This document shows positions 36,607 to 45,182 of a stretch of 64,000 nt of DNA, piece after piece. Origin of the DNA: Planctomycetota bacterium (lineage in GTDB: Bacteria > Planctomycetota > Phycisphaerae > Phycisphaerales > UBA1924); assembly GCA_003696675.1 (NCBI GenBank), contig RFGH01000117.1, forward strand, positions 78,890 to 142,889, in the 5' to 3' direction. Position 1 is the first letter of the stretch, and each line of letters opens with the position of its first letter. The notes beneath the pieces are model-generated. The model had not been told where the DNA came from. It searched no databases and was given only the letters and a program-made list of their open reading frames with translations. A program made the translations under genes and the position numbers.

Positions 36607-37419
36607 TCAGACGGACTGAGTCCGAACCGCCTCGACCGCCCCGGCAAACATCGCCAACCCCGGGGTCCGTCCGGCCCGCACGCCCGTGTCGAGCCGGGTC
36701 CAGAACGGATGACGCGTCCAGTCGAGGTACCGCTCCGGGTGCGGCATCAACCCGAATATCCGGCCCGTCGCGTCGCAGATACCCGCGACATCCCCGGCCG
36801 AACCGTTCGGGTTGTCGGTGTACCGCAGCGCGATCTGCCCGTTGGACGCCAGTGAACGCAGCGTGGCGTCGTCCCGGGGAACGAACCTTCCTTCGCCGTG
36901 AGCGATCGGCAGCATCATGAGCTCCGGCGTCGAGAACCCATGCAACCCCCGCGTCCACACACAGGGCGAGTTCGCGTCGGCCGTCACCCCGACCCACCGG
37001 TCGACAAATCGGGGCGGCTCATTGTCCACCAGAGCCACCCGTTGCTCTGGCGCCGCGTGTTCAGGCCATCCCTCGCCGGCATCCGGCCCCGGCAGCAGGC
37101 CCACCTGGACCAGCACCTGGAAGCCATTGCAAACACCGATCATCGCCGCCCCGCGTTCCGCGGCCGACCGCAAAGCCGGATACAGCCGCTCCCGGAGCTG
37201 CATCGCCAGGACCCGCCCAGAAGCGATGTCGTCGCCATACGAAAATCCGCCCGGAAACCCGAAGAGGTCAAAGGCGTCCATCCGGGAAGGATCCTCGATC
37301 AACGCCCGGATGTGCACCAACTCGGGCTCGGCCCCGGCCAGCTTGAACGCTCTGCAGAGCTCGGCGTCGCAGTTGGTCCCCGCGGTGCGGACGATCAGGG
37401 CTCGGGCGGTGTCGGGCAT
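36607..37419 (-). CDS. purQ: Phosphoribosylformylglycinamidine synthase glutaminase subunit PurQ
   Basis: 270 residues from ATG 37419. FGFPGGFSYGDDIASGRVLA and GVCNGFQVLVQVGLLPG hold the nucleophile Cys of the class I glutamine amidotransferase, and GLMPHPERYLD the His and Glu of the triad. It supplies ammonia to PurL for step 4 of purine synthesis. At 270 residues it is longer than the ~220-residue PurQ of Gram-positives and resembles the C-terminal domain of the large PurL. No purL or purS is in the window. Confidence 0.92.
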   Translation of the reverse strand: MPDTARALIVRTAGTNCDAELCRAFKLAGAEPELVHIRALIEDPSRMDAFDLFGFPGGFSYGDDIASGRVLAMQLRERLYPALRSAAERGAAMIGVCNGFQVLVQVGLLPGPDAGEGWPEHAAPEQRVALVDNEPPRFVDRWVGVTADANSPCVWTRGLHGFSTPELMMLPIAHGEGRFVPRDDATLRSLASNGQIALRYTDNPNGSAGDVAGICDATGRIFGLMPHPERYLDWTRHPFWTRLDTGVRAGRTPGLAMFAGAVEAVRTQSV

Positions 37420-37506
37420 GCCGGATCGTACGCCGCGGCGCGGTATGATCCCGCGCCCGGGCGGGACCCCCGGGCGATCTGCCCAGACTTCCAAAGGGGA
37501 TCGGCC

Positions 37507-38853
37507 ATGCCAGGCGTCTATCCGTTCAGAGCGATCCAGTACCGAGCCGGTTCCGGCGATGTCTCCGACCTCGTGGCCCCCCCATACGATGTGCTCGACG
37601 CCGACGCGAAAGCCAGGCTCCTCGATCGGAACCCCTCCAACATCGTCGGGATCGACCTCCCTCATGTCCCGGCCAAGCAACTGGGTCCCAAGGAGGCCTA
37701 TGAGTCGGCGGCCTCCTCCTATCAGAACATGCTCGCCACCGGAACCCTCGCTCAACGCGATACCCCGGCGATGTTCGCCTACCGACAGACATTCACCTTC
37801 GAGGGCAAGTCCTACCAGCGATGCGGCATGGCCTGCACGATCGACACCGTGCCCTTTGGGGCCAGGGAAGGCGGAGGCGTGCTCCCACATGAGCAGACCT
37901 TCGGGGGCCCGAAGGAAGACCGGCTCGCGCTCATGCGCGCGACACGGTGCCAGCTCTCGCCCATCTTCGGGCTGTACGCCGATGACGATGGCGAGGGAGC
38001 ACGCGTGGTTCGGGACGCCATGGAATCACGCCAGCCCGATATGACCGCCGATCTGGGCGACGGCGTGACCCATGAGGTCTGGACCATCGAGGAAGGCCCC
38101 GTCACGGAAGCATTCCAGAAAGCTCTCGCGGGGCAGGATGTCTTCGTCGCCGACGGACACCATCGGTACAACACCGCGCTCAACTATCTGAACGATCTCC
38201 AGAAGTCCGGGCCGCTGCCGCAGGATCATCCCGCCCGTCGAACTATGTTCGTCATGGTGTCGATGGCGGACCCGGGGCTCGCGATCGGACCGACCCACCG
38301 CGTGCTCGGCGGCATGGCCAACTACTCGATGGACCGATTCATCGAGGCATCTGCTGGATTGCTCCATGTCGAAGCGATCGACAACGACCCCAAAGCCTTC
38401 GAGAAACAGATCGAGTTCCTGGCCGACCGGGAAGACACCAATGTGTTCGGGCTGTACGACTATGCCACCGGGCTGTGCTTCGCAGGCTGGCCCGCCATCC
38501 CGGACCCGCTCGAAGACCAGTTCCCGGATAAGCCGGCGGCCTGGCGCTTGCTGGATGTGGCGATCGTACAGCATCTGATCGTGGAGCAGATCTGCCAGCC
38601 AGAGCTGAACAACGGCGACCCAGTCCGCTGGGCCTTCCCGCACACCATCGACGAGATGCTCGCGCTCGGCCGGGGCGTCGAAACCGGCAGCTCGATCGAG
38701 GGCGGCGGACGCCCGCAACTGGCGGTCATCGTCCGCCCGACACCGCTCGACGCCGTACGCGACATCTCCCGCGCGGGCGAACTGATGCCCCAGAAGTCAA
38801 CATTCTTCTATCCGAAACTCGCCACAGGCTTTTTTCTCAACCCGCTGGCCTGA
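37507..38853 (+). CDS. DUF1015 family protein
   Basis: 448 residues from ATG 37507, with AAGGGG upstream. MPGVYPFRAIQYR, VAPPYDVLDADAKARLLDRNPSNIV, VLPHEQTFGGPKEDRLALMRAT, SPIFGLY and VFVADGHHRYNTALNY are hallmarks of DUF1015, a large widely conserved family with no established function. The conserved E, H and D in HEQTFG and DGHHRY suggest an enzyme. No signal peptide; cytoplasmic. Divergent from purQ with an 87-base gap, and convergent with the thioredoxin-like gene. Confidence 0.93.
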   Translation: MPGVYPFRAIQYRAGSGDVSDLVAPPYDVLDADAKARLLDRNPSNIVGIDLPHVPAKQLGPKEAYESAASSYQNMLATGTLAQRDTPAMFAYRQTFTFEGKSYQRCGMACTIDTVPFGAREGGGVLPHEQTFGGPKEDRLALMRATRCQLSPIFGLYADDDGEGARVVRDAMESRQPDMTADLGDGVTHEVWTIEEGPVTEAFQKALAGQDVFVADGHHRYNTALNYLNDLQKSGPLPQDHPARRTMFVMVSMADPGLAIGPTHRVLGGMANYSMDRFIEASAGLLHVEAIDNDPKAFEKQIEFLADREDTNVFGLYDYATGLCFAGWPAIPDPLEDQFPDKPAAWRLLDVAIVQHLIVEQICQPELNNGDPVRWAFPHTIDEMLALGRGVETGSSIEGGGRPQLAVIVRPTPLDAVRDISRAGELMPQKSTFFYPKLATGFFLNPLA

Positions 38854-38856
38854 CGG

Positions 38857-39294
38857 TCATTCCGGCTCTCCGAGCGACTTCCGGATCATCCGGAGGTACT
38901 CGGCCGGGCCCGCCCCGCCCTCGATGACGCCGATGGTCTCGTCGCCGCGCATCAGCAGCGTGGTGGGATACGCCCTCACGCCGAGCGATCGGATCTCCGC
39001 GAGATTCGGCCCCTCCTCGAGATAGACGGAAACGGTACGATCGCGCAGATACGCGACAACCTCCGCGTCCGTCAGCGCCCCGCGTTTGAGCGCCTGGCAC
39101 GGGCCGCACCAGTCCGCGGTCGCAAGAATGAACAGCGGCTTGCCCGTTTCGGCAGAAACCGAACGCGCGGCCTCAAGCGTGTAGCCATCCGCGAAGACCT
39201 CGGGCGTTTGGGCCTTGCGACCGAGCCCGCGGGCCATCAGCAACGCGGAGAGCGCCGCCACGATCACGAACAGCACAACCGTGTCCTTCTTCAT
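38857..39294 (-). CDS. Membrane-anchored thioredoxin-like protein
   Basis: 145 residues from ATG 39294 (MKKDTVVLF; ATG 39303 is alternative). An N-terminal helix (~residues 5-23) should anchor it or act as a signal peptide. The thioredoxin fold contains ATADWCGPCQALKRGAL (active-site WCGPC) and the cis-Pro segment RAYPTTLLMRG. Likely a periplasmic thiol reductant or oxidant; the partner is not clear. The next gene downstream on its strand is DUF1015 in the opposite direction, so it probably stands alone. Confidence 0.88.
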   Translation of the reverse strand: MKKDTVVLFVIVAALSALLMARGLGRKAQTPEVFADGYTLEAARSVSAETGKPLFILATADWCGPCQALKRGALTDAEVVAYLRDRTVSVYLEEGPNLAEIRSLGVRAYPTTLLMRGDETIGVIEGGAGPAEYLRMIRKSLGEPE

Positions 39295-39339
39295 GCCCCG
39301 CAAACCCAGCTTGCCGCGGTCTTATTCCCAGCCCAGGCA

Positions 39340-40323
39340 TCACCACGCCCGCAGATCGCCGATAAGCGGCTCAACCAGATCTTTCTGCGTCACAATTCCG
39401 ACCGCCTGCCCGCCCCGCTCGACGATACCCATCTGCGCCCCCCGATCCCGGAGGGTCCCCAAAGCATCCCACGCCGTCGCATCGAAAGCAACCATCGTCG
39501 CGGGCTCCGCGAGGACACCGACCGATGCCCAGCCGCCCCGCGCGATCGCCAGCATCGATGCGATGCCCACCACACGCCCCTGATCGTCCAGCACCGGGTA
39601 CAGCGAGTGAGGCCTCTTCGCCACGAACGCGCGAACACGCGGAAATGTCCACCCTGCCCGCAGGCACGCCGCCGCCTGAATCGGCACCATTTCCTCACGC
39701 ACCCGAGTCGTTTCGACCGCCAGAGCTCGATCAACCAGGCCTGCCTGGGCCTCGGACAGCGCGGGCGAACCATGCTTGATCATCTCGGCGCTCCGGGCTC
39801 TGGGCGTGCTGAGCGCACCGGCGGCATCCGCCCCGAGCACCCGGCCGAGCAACCTCGACAACAGCACAATGCCCGGAACCACGCCCGTCACCAGCCCCAG
39901 CAGCATCATCCCGTGCAGAGCAGGCGCGAACGCCCGAACGGCGCGATCGGCATTCGCACGGAAGAGTTCCTTGGGAAGCGACTCGGCAAAGACAAGCAGG
40001 ACCGGGGTCAGCACCGCTGCCTGCAGCAGTACCATGGCGGCTTCGGAAAGCCCGAGCGTCGCAAGCAGCGCTGTCACCGCCAGAGTCCCGAGATAGTTGA
40101 ATGCATTGTTGAAAAGCAGCAGCGTAGTCAGGCTACGCTCGGGATGATCGAGCGCCGAAGCCACCACACGGTCGCCAAACCCCGCAACCGCCGACCGTGC
40201 ACGGATGAACGCCCGAACAGAACTCGTCGCATACAGCCCGGTCTCCATACCCGAGCACAACATCGAGCCCCCTAGCCCGATGGCCGCGACGAGCCACCAC
40301 ATCGCCAACTCCACGCCGCTCAT
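39340..40323 (-). CDS. CNNM/CorC-type (DUF21) membrane protein, second of a pair
   Basis: 327 residues. The N-terminal ~150 residues are a DUF21 domain with three or four helices (GLGGSMLCSGMETGLYA, TTLLLFNNAFNYLGTLAV, ESLPKELFR). Residues ~195-315 contain CBS-type repeats (SLYPVLDDQGRVVGIASM, GIVERGGQAVGIVTQKDL). There is no C-terminal CorC_HlyC domain, so this is the short form. The family is implicated in Mg2+ and cobalt homeostasis. Its start overlaps the stop of the upstream paralogue (ATGA 40323-40320), indicating they act together. Confidence 0.86.
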   Translation of the reverse strand: MSGVELAMWWLVAAIGLGGSMLCSGMETGLYATSSVRAFIRARSAVAGFGDRVVASALDHPERSLTTLLLFNNAFNYLGTLAVTALLATLGLSEAAMVLLQAAVLTPVLLVFAESLPKELFRANADRAVRAFAPALHGMMLLGLVTGVVPGIVLLSRLLGRVLGADAAGALSTPRARSAEMIKHGSPALSEAQAGLVDRALAVETTRVREEMVPIQAAACLRAGWTFPRVRAFVAKRPHSLYPVLDDQGRVVGIASMLAIARGGWASVGVLAEPATMVAFDATAWDALGTLRDRGAQMGIVERGGQAVGIVTQKDLVEPLIGDLRAW

Positions 40324-41573
40324 GACCGCCGCTCCCGCAAGGCGACCCCCACACGCAGAATGGCCCGGTCTTCCACCTGTATCGCGGTGAGGCGCAGATC
40401 ACCCAGCTCGACCGAATCACCCTCGACCGGCATCGTTCCGAGTTGGGCCATCAGCAATCCCGCGATGGTCGTCGCCCGCCCGGCCTTTGCAATCGCCGCC
40501 CGCTCGCCGAACGCCTCGATCATGTGCCGAACCGTGAGCCGCCCCGGCACGACCCATGCCCGCTCGCCGACCCGCTCGATGCCCAAATCGGAACCCTGCT
40601 CCGAGGTTTCCGCCCCAGAGACGAGCACTTCCACGACATCGGCCACCGTGATCAAGCCCGAGACGCCGCCGTGCTCATCCACACACACCGCGACACTCAC
40701 GCCCTCATCCCGAAACCTCGAAAGCAGCGTGTCCAACCGTGCCAGCTCCGGCACGAACCGGACCGGCTCGACCGACCGCTCCATCGACCAGCCCGCGAGC
40801 ATGCGATTGGCGTGGAGCATGGAAACCACACGCCCGTCGAGTCCGCCCACGCACACCGGGTAATGATCATGCCCCGTGTCCAGCACGGTTCGGAGGACAA
40901 CTTCCTTCGACGCCCCCCGCTCGATCGCCACGAGATCGACACGCGGGCGCATGACCTCACGCACACGCATCCCGCCCAACGAGACGATCGAACGCAGCAG
41001 CCCCTGCTCCGTGCCGCGGAACGCTCCCTCGGCGGCACTCAACTCGATGAGCGCCCCCAGCTCATCCGGAGTCACCGGCTGGGGATCCCCGGATCCCGGC
41101 GCCACCAATCTCGCCAGCGGCGCGATCACGAACCGGTCGAAACCGGCCAGAAACGGAGAAATCACAGCGCCCACACCCGCATGGAACGGCGCTGCGAACC
41201 GTAGAAAGAAGACGCGGGCCGATGTCGCAAACAACTTTGCGAAAACCTCGCCGAGCAGCACGATCGCGAGCACAGACCCCACCGAGATCAGCACCCGCTC
41301 GGTCGTCGTCTCCGCCCGCACCGTCAGCACGCTGGTGGCTACGAAATAGGCCACATTCGCCACCATGTTCAGCAGCAGAACCTGCCCGAGCAGCCTGCGA
41401 GGATGGGCACGCAACCGCTCGATGATGCGCAGCACGCCCGGCGATGTCCGACGCAACCGAGCCAACTCGCCCGGCGTGACACCAAACAACGCCGTCTCGG
41501 AAGCCGACGCAAACGCCGAAAACACGAGCAGCACCGGCAGCGACAGCAGCAGCGCAAGCCCGGTCGGGTCCAT
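40320..41573 (-). CDS. CNNM/CorC-type (DUF21) membrane protein with CBS and CorC_HlyC domains
   Basis: 417 residues from ATG 41573. DUF21 transmembrane domain at residues ~1-190 (FASASETALFGVTPGEL, LLNMVANVAYFVATSVL, EVFAKLFA). CBS pair from ~230 (VMRPRVDLVAIERG, HYPVCVGGLDGRVVSMLH, VAVCVDEHGGVSGLITVADVVEVL). CorC_HlyC domain at the end (VVPGRLTVRHMIEAFGER .. IAGLLMAQLGTMPVEGDSV). Expected in the inner membrane, proposed in related proteins to move Mg2+ or to sense it. Partner of the short paralogue downstream; heterodimer formation is inference. Confidence 0.9.
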   Translation of the reverse strand: MDPTGLALLLSLPVLLVFSAFASASETALFGVTPGELARLRRTSPGVLRIIERLRAHPRRLLGQVLLLNMVANVAYFVATSVLTVRAETTTERVLISVGSVLAIVLLGEVFAKLFATSARVFFLRFAAPFHAGVGAVISPFLAGFDRFVIAPLARLVAPGSGDPQPVTPDELGALIELSAAEGAFRGTEQGLLRSIVSLGGMRVREVMRPRVDLVAIERGASKEVVLRTVLDTGHDHYPVCVGGLDGRVVSMLHANRMLAGWSMERSVEPVRFVPELARLDTLLSRFRDEGVSVAVCVDEHGGVSGLITVADVVEVLVSGAETSEQGSDLGIERVGERAWVVPGRLTVRHMIEAFGERAAIAKAGRATTIAGLLMAQLGTMPVEGDSVELGDLRLTAIQVEDRAILRVGVALRERRS

Positions 41574-41578
41574 GGTGT

Positions 41579-42133
41579 TCAGCCCGAGAAGTCCGCGTGC
41601 CGCGGGTCGTACCCAGGATCGAGCTGCTCGATGAGCCGCTCGGTGTACCGCCAAGCATTCAACTCCGTCCGGATCCTGCGCAAGAGTTCGTGGTCGGGGC
41701 TTCCACCCGCCTCTCGGAACAATGCCGCCGCACGCCCGATGTGCGCTGCTCGCCTTTCCGCGGCGAACGATTCCCATTTCGAACGCGCGTGCTCCCCCTC
41801 CGCCAACTCATCCTCGATCGTGCTGCGCAGCTCCATCATCTCCATCAGGAACCCGTCAGGCAGGCTCTTCTCTTCGCTCGCGGCCGGCCCGCCCAGCAGC
41901 GACAGCAACACATTCGCCCGCGACTCCGGATCCGCCAACACCGATCGCGCCTCCGTCAGGAACGCCGCATCCAACGCCCCACCCTCACCGACCACATCGG
42001 GATGAACCCCCCCCAACCGGGCAAGGAAAGCTGCCTCAATTTCCGCGTCCGAAAGATCGAACCGCCGTGGCAATCCCAAGGCCCCGAAGGGGTCAAAACC
42101 GACTTTCTGGCTGGATGAAGAGCCCGAATGCAT
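41579..42133 (-). CDS. HscB-like J-domain co-chaperone
   Basis: 184 residues from ATG 42133. FDPFGALGLPRRFDLSDAEIEAAFLARLGGVHPD is the HscB J domain with the HPD motif that stimulates Hsp70 ATPase, and RANVLLSLLG plus DGFLMEMMELRSTIEDEL is the HscB C-terminal helical domain that holds the iron-sulfur scaffold. Neither hscA nor iscU is in the window. The start overlaps by one base the stop of a possible 26-codon zinc-ribbon ORF (TGATG). It lies five bases upstream of the CNNM pair on the same strand. Confidence 0.84.
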   Translation of the reverse strand: MHSGSSSSQKVGFDPFGALGLPRRFDLSDAEIEAAFLARLGGVHPDVVGEGGALDAAFLTEARSVLADPESRANVLLSLLGGPAASEEKSLPDGFLMEMMELRSTIEDELAEGEHARSKWESFAAERRAAHIGRAAALFREAGGSPDHELLRRIRTELNAWRYTERLIEQLDPGYDPRHADFSG

Positions 42134-42213
42134 CACAGACCAACCTTACGCAGCTTGTACCCACAAACACGGCATTGACCGACCGCCCCTTTTCGAGGAA
42201 CATGGGGTGTCAC
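42133..42213 (-). CDS. Possible 26-residue ORF with one CxxCGY half-ribbon
   Basis: From GTG 42213 to TGA 42135-42133, ending GQCRVCGYKLRKVGL. It matches the first half of the CxxCGYxL ribbons found elsewhere in this window. The stop overlaps the hscB start as TGATG, which would couple translation. No clear ribosome-binding site precedes the GTG and there is no second Cys pair, so it may be chance or a remnant. It lies in the 105-base gap between hscB and the divergent racemase gene. Confidence 0.28.
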   Translation of the reverse strand: MTPHVPRKGAVGQCRVCGYKLRKVGL

Positions 42214-42238
42214 GAAACCCGTAGGGAAAGGACTCCGC

Positions 42239-42952
42239 TTGCCCAGGCATTTCGGCATCGTCGGCGTGAGCCCCGAAGGGGCGGCCATCTGCTTCCGGCA
42301 GGTCCATCGCCACGCCTCCCTGCTGCTCGATTCCCACCTGCACCCCACAGTCTCCGTCCACAACCTCCCGTTCGCCGACTATCTCGACGCCATCCACCGC
42401 GACGATTGGCTCGCCGTCGGCTCGATGCTCCGCGAGTCTGCCAACAAACTCGCGTCGATCGGCGCCGAGTTCTGCTTCTGCCCCGACAACGCCGTTCAGC
42501 AGGCTGTTCAGATCGCCGAGGTCGGATGCAACATCCCCTGGCTCCGCATGACCGACGCAGTCGGGGAAGCCCTCGCCCGCGACGGACGGCGCACAGTCGG
42601 TGTCATCGGAACCAAGGTGGTCACCTGCGGCAGCGTCTATCAGACCGATCTGGGTCTACGGGGCATCAAAATCGTCCGCCCCGACGATGATGACGCCGAC
42701 ACGCTTGATTCGATCGTCTTCGACGAACTGGTCTACGGCTCGATCAAGCCCGAGTCACGCGATTCGATGATCAGGATCGTCCGCCGCCTCGGGGCAAAGG
42801 GCTGCGAAGGCGTGATCCTCGGCTGTTCGGAAGCGCCACTCGCCATCACACCGGAAAACAGCCCGCTGCCCGTCTACAACGCCAGCGAAATCATGTCCGA
42901 GCAGGCGGTGCGACACGCCATGGCAGGACTGGCAGCCAAAGCAGCCCAATAG
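42239..42952 (+). CDS. Aspartate/glutamate racemase-family protein
   Basis: 237 residues from TTG 42239, preceded by AAAGGA. The fold is that of Asp/Glu racemases with two pseudo-symmetric halves. The first catalytic Cys region reads EFCFCPDNAVQQA and the second ILGCSEAPLAI (canonical LGCTE.PL); GVIGTKVVTCGSVYQ resembles the interdomain G.IGT...... loop. Members interconvert L- and D-amino acids without cofactor. The first motif deviates from CNTxH (Ala for Thr, Gln for His), so the specificity is not certain. Possible role: D-amino acid supply for the wall. Confidence 0.82.
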   Translation: MPRHFGIVGVSPEGAAICFRQVHRHASLLLDSHLHPTVSVHNLPFADYLDAIHRDDWLAVGSMLRESANKLASIGAEFCFCPDNAVQQAVQIAEVGCNIPWLRMTDAVGEALARDGRRTVGVIGTKVVTCGSVYQTDLGLRGIKIVRPDDDDADTLDSIVFDELVYGSIKPESRDSMIRIVRRLGAKGCEGVILGCSEAPLAITPENSPLPVYNASEIMSEQAVRHAMAGLAAKAAQ

Positions 42953-42955
42953 CGC

Positions 42956-43447
42956 CTACGGAGCGGCATCGCCCGCCGGCTCGGTGACCGGCAATCCCGT
43001 CGCGAGCCACTCGTCGTACCCACCCGGGTAGAACTTCACCCGGCTCTTGAACATGCTGTTGTAGCCGGCCTGAAGTAAACGCTTGACCATGGCCCGAGCA
43101 ACCCCAGAACTGGGGTTCTGCCCGAAGACCACCAGAGCTTCCTTGGATTCGAGATTCGGGTCCAGGCGAGCCCGCAGATCTACATCGTTTGGGCGAAGAT
43201 TGATCGCACCCTCGATCGTGCCCTGCTCGAAAATCGAGGACCGCCGGGCATCAATGAACACCGCCTCCGCGTCGGCGCCCTTCGACTTCTCGTGCAACTT
43301 TACCGCCTCGGCAAGCGTGACAATCTGGATCCTTTTGTCGGAAACTTGGCGCTGGCACCCGCCGAGGTGGAGCCCCGCCAAAACCACGCCCAACACCACC
43401 CAGATCCGGGGTGACATCCATGACCAGCGTCGCATCTCATCGTGCAT
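42956..43447 (-). CDS. Rhodanese-like lipoprotein without catalytic cysteine
   Basis: 163 residues from ATG 43447; ATG 43435 or 43417 would also keep the signal. A lipobox-like stretch VLAGLHLGGC suggests a lipoprotein signal peptide with Cys near residue 31. The rhodanese domain follows: VFIDARRSSIFEQGTIEGAINL, then VVFGQNPSSGVARAMVKRLL where active enzymes have V.YC..G.RS, and FYPGGYDEWLATGLPV. The catalytic Cys is Gly here. It therefore probably binds rather than transfers sulfur. Divergent from the DsbD-alpha-like gene with a 66-base gap. Confidence 0.8.
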   Translation of the reverse strand: MHDEMRRWSWMSPRIWVVLGVVLAGLHLGGCQRQVSDKRIQIVTLAEAVKLHEKSKGADAEAVFIDARRSSIFEQGTIEGAINLRPNDVDLRARLDPNLESKEALVVFGQNPSSGVARAMVKRLLQAGYNSMFKSRVKFYPGGYDEWLATGLPVTEPAGDAAP

Positions 43448-43513
43448 GCGGAGAGAATAACACCCGCAGCCGGTGCGTTCTCCTCGGACACCAAGGCTTG
43501 GGAGAATAGGTCG

Positions 43514-44350
43514 TTGAAACGGAAGTCACCCCAAATGAGTGCACTCGCCGTTGTCACCTTGGTCGCGTCGGGTGCTCTGGCGTCCCAACCGGCCGCCGAG
43601 CACACCGAGGATCCGCTCGTCCGCGTCCGAGCGATCTCGATGTCCCCTTCCGCCATGCCCGGTCAGCGGGTCGAGGTCGGCATCCACTTCGAAATCGCGG
43701 ATGGCTGGCACACCTATTGGCCCGGACAGAACGACACCGGATTCGGGACCACCATCGAGGTGAAAGCACCGGAGGGCGTTCAAGTTTCCGGCCCCCACTG
43801 GCCGGCTCCGAAGCGGCATGTGGCCCCGGGAGACATCCTCGACCATGTCCATGAGGGCTCGGTGACCCCAATCTTCTATCTCAACCTGCCGCAGGGCCTT
43901 GAGATCGGCTCTACGATCACCATCGACTTTGATCTGGCCTGGCTGGTGTGCAAAGAAATGTGCATACCGGGCTGGGAAAGCCTTTCGTTGTCCATCCCCG
44001 TGACTCAGACAGACGCGCCGCCCCAGACTGAAGGTCGGATCCTTGCCGAAGCCAGGGCCCGCATCCCCGATTGGCGGCGCCCCACCCGCATTCAGCTCGA
44101 TGGAAGCACGGCCAGCATCACCCGACCCGGCGCGACCGCCATCGCCTTCTATCCCGACGAAGCCTCGGGCCATGTCCGAGACCTGCTCAACGCCGGCTAC
44201 GCCGAGGGCGACACCTTGACGCTGACCGTCGAGGGAGACGATCCGCGGCTTTCGGGCGTGCTGGAGGTCTGGCGAGGCCCGGACCAGCCTTCCACCTTGG
44301 AGCAGATCACATCCGGAGCGATCGCCGCACCGGAATCACCCTTTGAATAA
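43514..44350 (+). CDS. DsbD N-terminal (alpha) domain protein, stand-alone
   Basis: 278 residues from TTG 43514, chosen because GGAG lies 9 bases upstream and it gives a basic N-region (KRK) to the signal peptide; ATG 43535 is the alternative. The core is the DsbD-alpha immunoglobulin-like domain: VEVGIHFEIADGWHTYWPGQ, GDILDHVHEGSVTPIFYLN, and the redox pair in WLVCKEMCIPGW. In DsbD this domain passes electrons to periplasmic thiols, but here the eight-helix and thioredoxin parts are missing. Probably periplasmic. The redoxin gene follows 65 bases downstream. Confidence 0.82.
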   Translation: MKRKSPQMSALAVVTLVASGALASQPAAEHTEDPLVRVRAISMSPSAMPGQRVEVGIHFEIADGWHTYWPGQNDTGFGTTIEVKAPEGVQVSGPHWPAPKRHVAPGDILDHVHEGSVTPIFYLNLPQGLEIGSTITIDFDLAWLVCKEMCIPGWESLSLSIPVTQTDAPPQTEGRILAEARARIPDWRRPTRIQLDGSTASITRPGATAIAFYPDEASGHVRDLLNAGYAEGDTLTLTVEGDDPRLSGVLEVWRGPDQPSTLEQITSGAIAAPESPFE

Positions 44351-44415
44351 AACCTGATCCGGCGACGCGCCGGAATCCACACCCCCGCCCCAGAGCGGGC
44401 GAGAAGGAGGAACCC

Positions 44416-45045
44416 ATGTTCGGATCTATGAAGCGTGCCCTGTTCGCCACCGCCGCCATCGCCGTCGGCGGTGCCATGATCGCCGCGGGAGCGGCCGCAC
44501 CGCAGGCCGAGGTCGGCAAGCCCGCCCCGGACTTCACACTGGTTGATATGGACGGCAAGGAGCACAGCCTGAGTTCCTACACCGCCCAGGGCAAGATCGT
44601 CGTTCTTGAGTGGTTCAACTACGAGTGTCCCTTCGTCAAGAAGCACTACAACAGCGAGAAGGACACCATGAACGCGCTGGTCAAGGCCTGGGAAGCCCAG
44701 CCGGTCGTCTGGCTGCGTGTCAACTCCGCCGATCCCAAGAACCCCGTCGGCAAAGCCGAGAATGTCCGCGAAGCCATCAAAGAATGGAACATCACGACCC
44801 CCGTCCTCGTCGATGCGGACGGCAAGGTCGGCAAGATGTACGGCGCCAAGCGCACCCCCGAGATGTATGTCATCAACGCCGACGGCGTACTGGTCTATCA
44901 CGGCGCGATCGATAACGACCGCACCGCACGCGGCCCCGGGGATGTGAACTATGTCGAGCAGGCCGTCAACGCGACCCTCGCCGGCGAGCCGGTGACCACC
45001 CCCACTACCCAGGCCTACGGGTGCTCGATCAAATACGCCAACTGA
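44416..45045 (+). CDS. Secreted redoxin / AhpC-TSA-family protein
   Basis: 209 residues with AAGGAGGA upstream. A signal peptide covers residues 1-~28. The thioredoxin-fold core has PDFTLVDMDGKEHSL, VVLEWFNYECPFVKKHYN (CPFV active site in place of CxxC), and RTPEMYVINADGVLVYHGA with the cis-Pro. A C-terminal Cys in YGCSIKY may act as the resolving thiol. Members with the NYECPFV motif are common in planctomycetes. Probably works with the DsbD-alpha-like protein in the periplasm; this is inference from position. Followed by a terminator. Confidence 0.85.
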   Translation: MFGSMKRALFATAAIAVGGAMIAAGAAAPQAEVGKPAPDFTLVDMDGKEHSLSSYTAQGKIVVLEWFNYECPFVKKHYNSEKDTMNALVKAWEAQPVVWLRVNSADPKNPVGKAENVREAIKEWNITTPVLVDADGKVGKMYGAKRTPEMYVINADGVLVYHGAIDNDRTARGPGDVNYVEQAVNATLAGEPVTTPTTQAYGCSIKYAN

Positions 45046-45092
45046 TCCAACAAACCGAGGCCTCCCGACCCCGGTCCGGGACCATCTCCTCG

Positions 45093-45126
45093 CACGCCCC
45101 CGGCCATACCGCCGGGGGCGTGTTTT
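45093..45126 (+). terminator. Rho-independent terminator after the redoxin gene
   Basis: A perfect 12-bp stem, CACGCCCCCGGC (45093-45104) with GCCGGGGGCGTG (45111-45122), 6-base loop, followed by TTTT. Confidence 0.93.
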
Positions 45127-45182
45127 CTCCACGATCCCCACCGCTCCCGCGTCGATACAGTTGACGGAAGGGAACCCCCGAC

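Noticed and set aside
36898-37506. Upstream extension of the DUF1015 frame
   Set aside because: It is antisense to purQ and has no similarity; a strong ribosome-binding site supports 37507.
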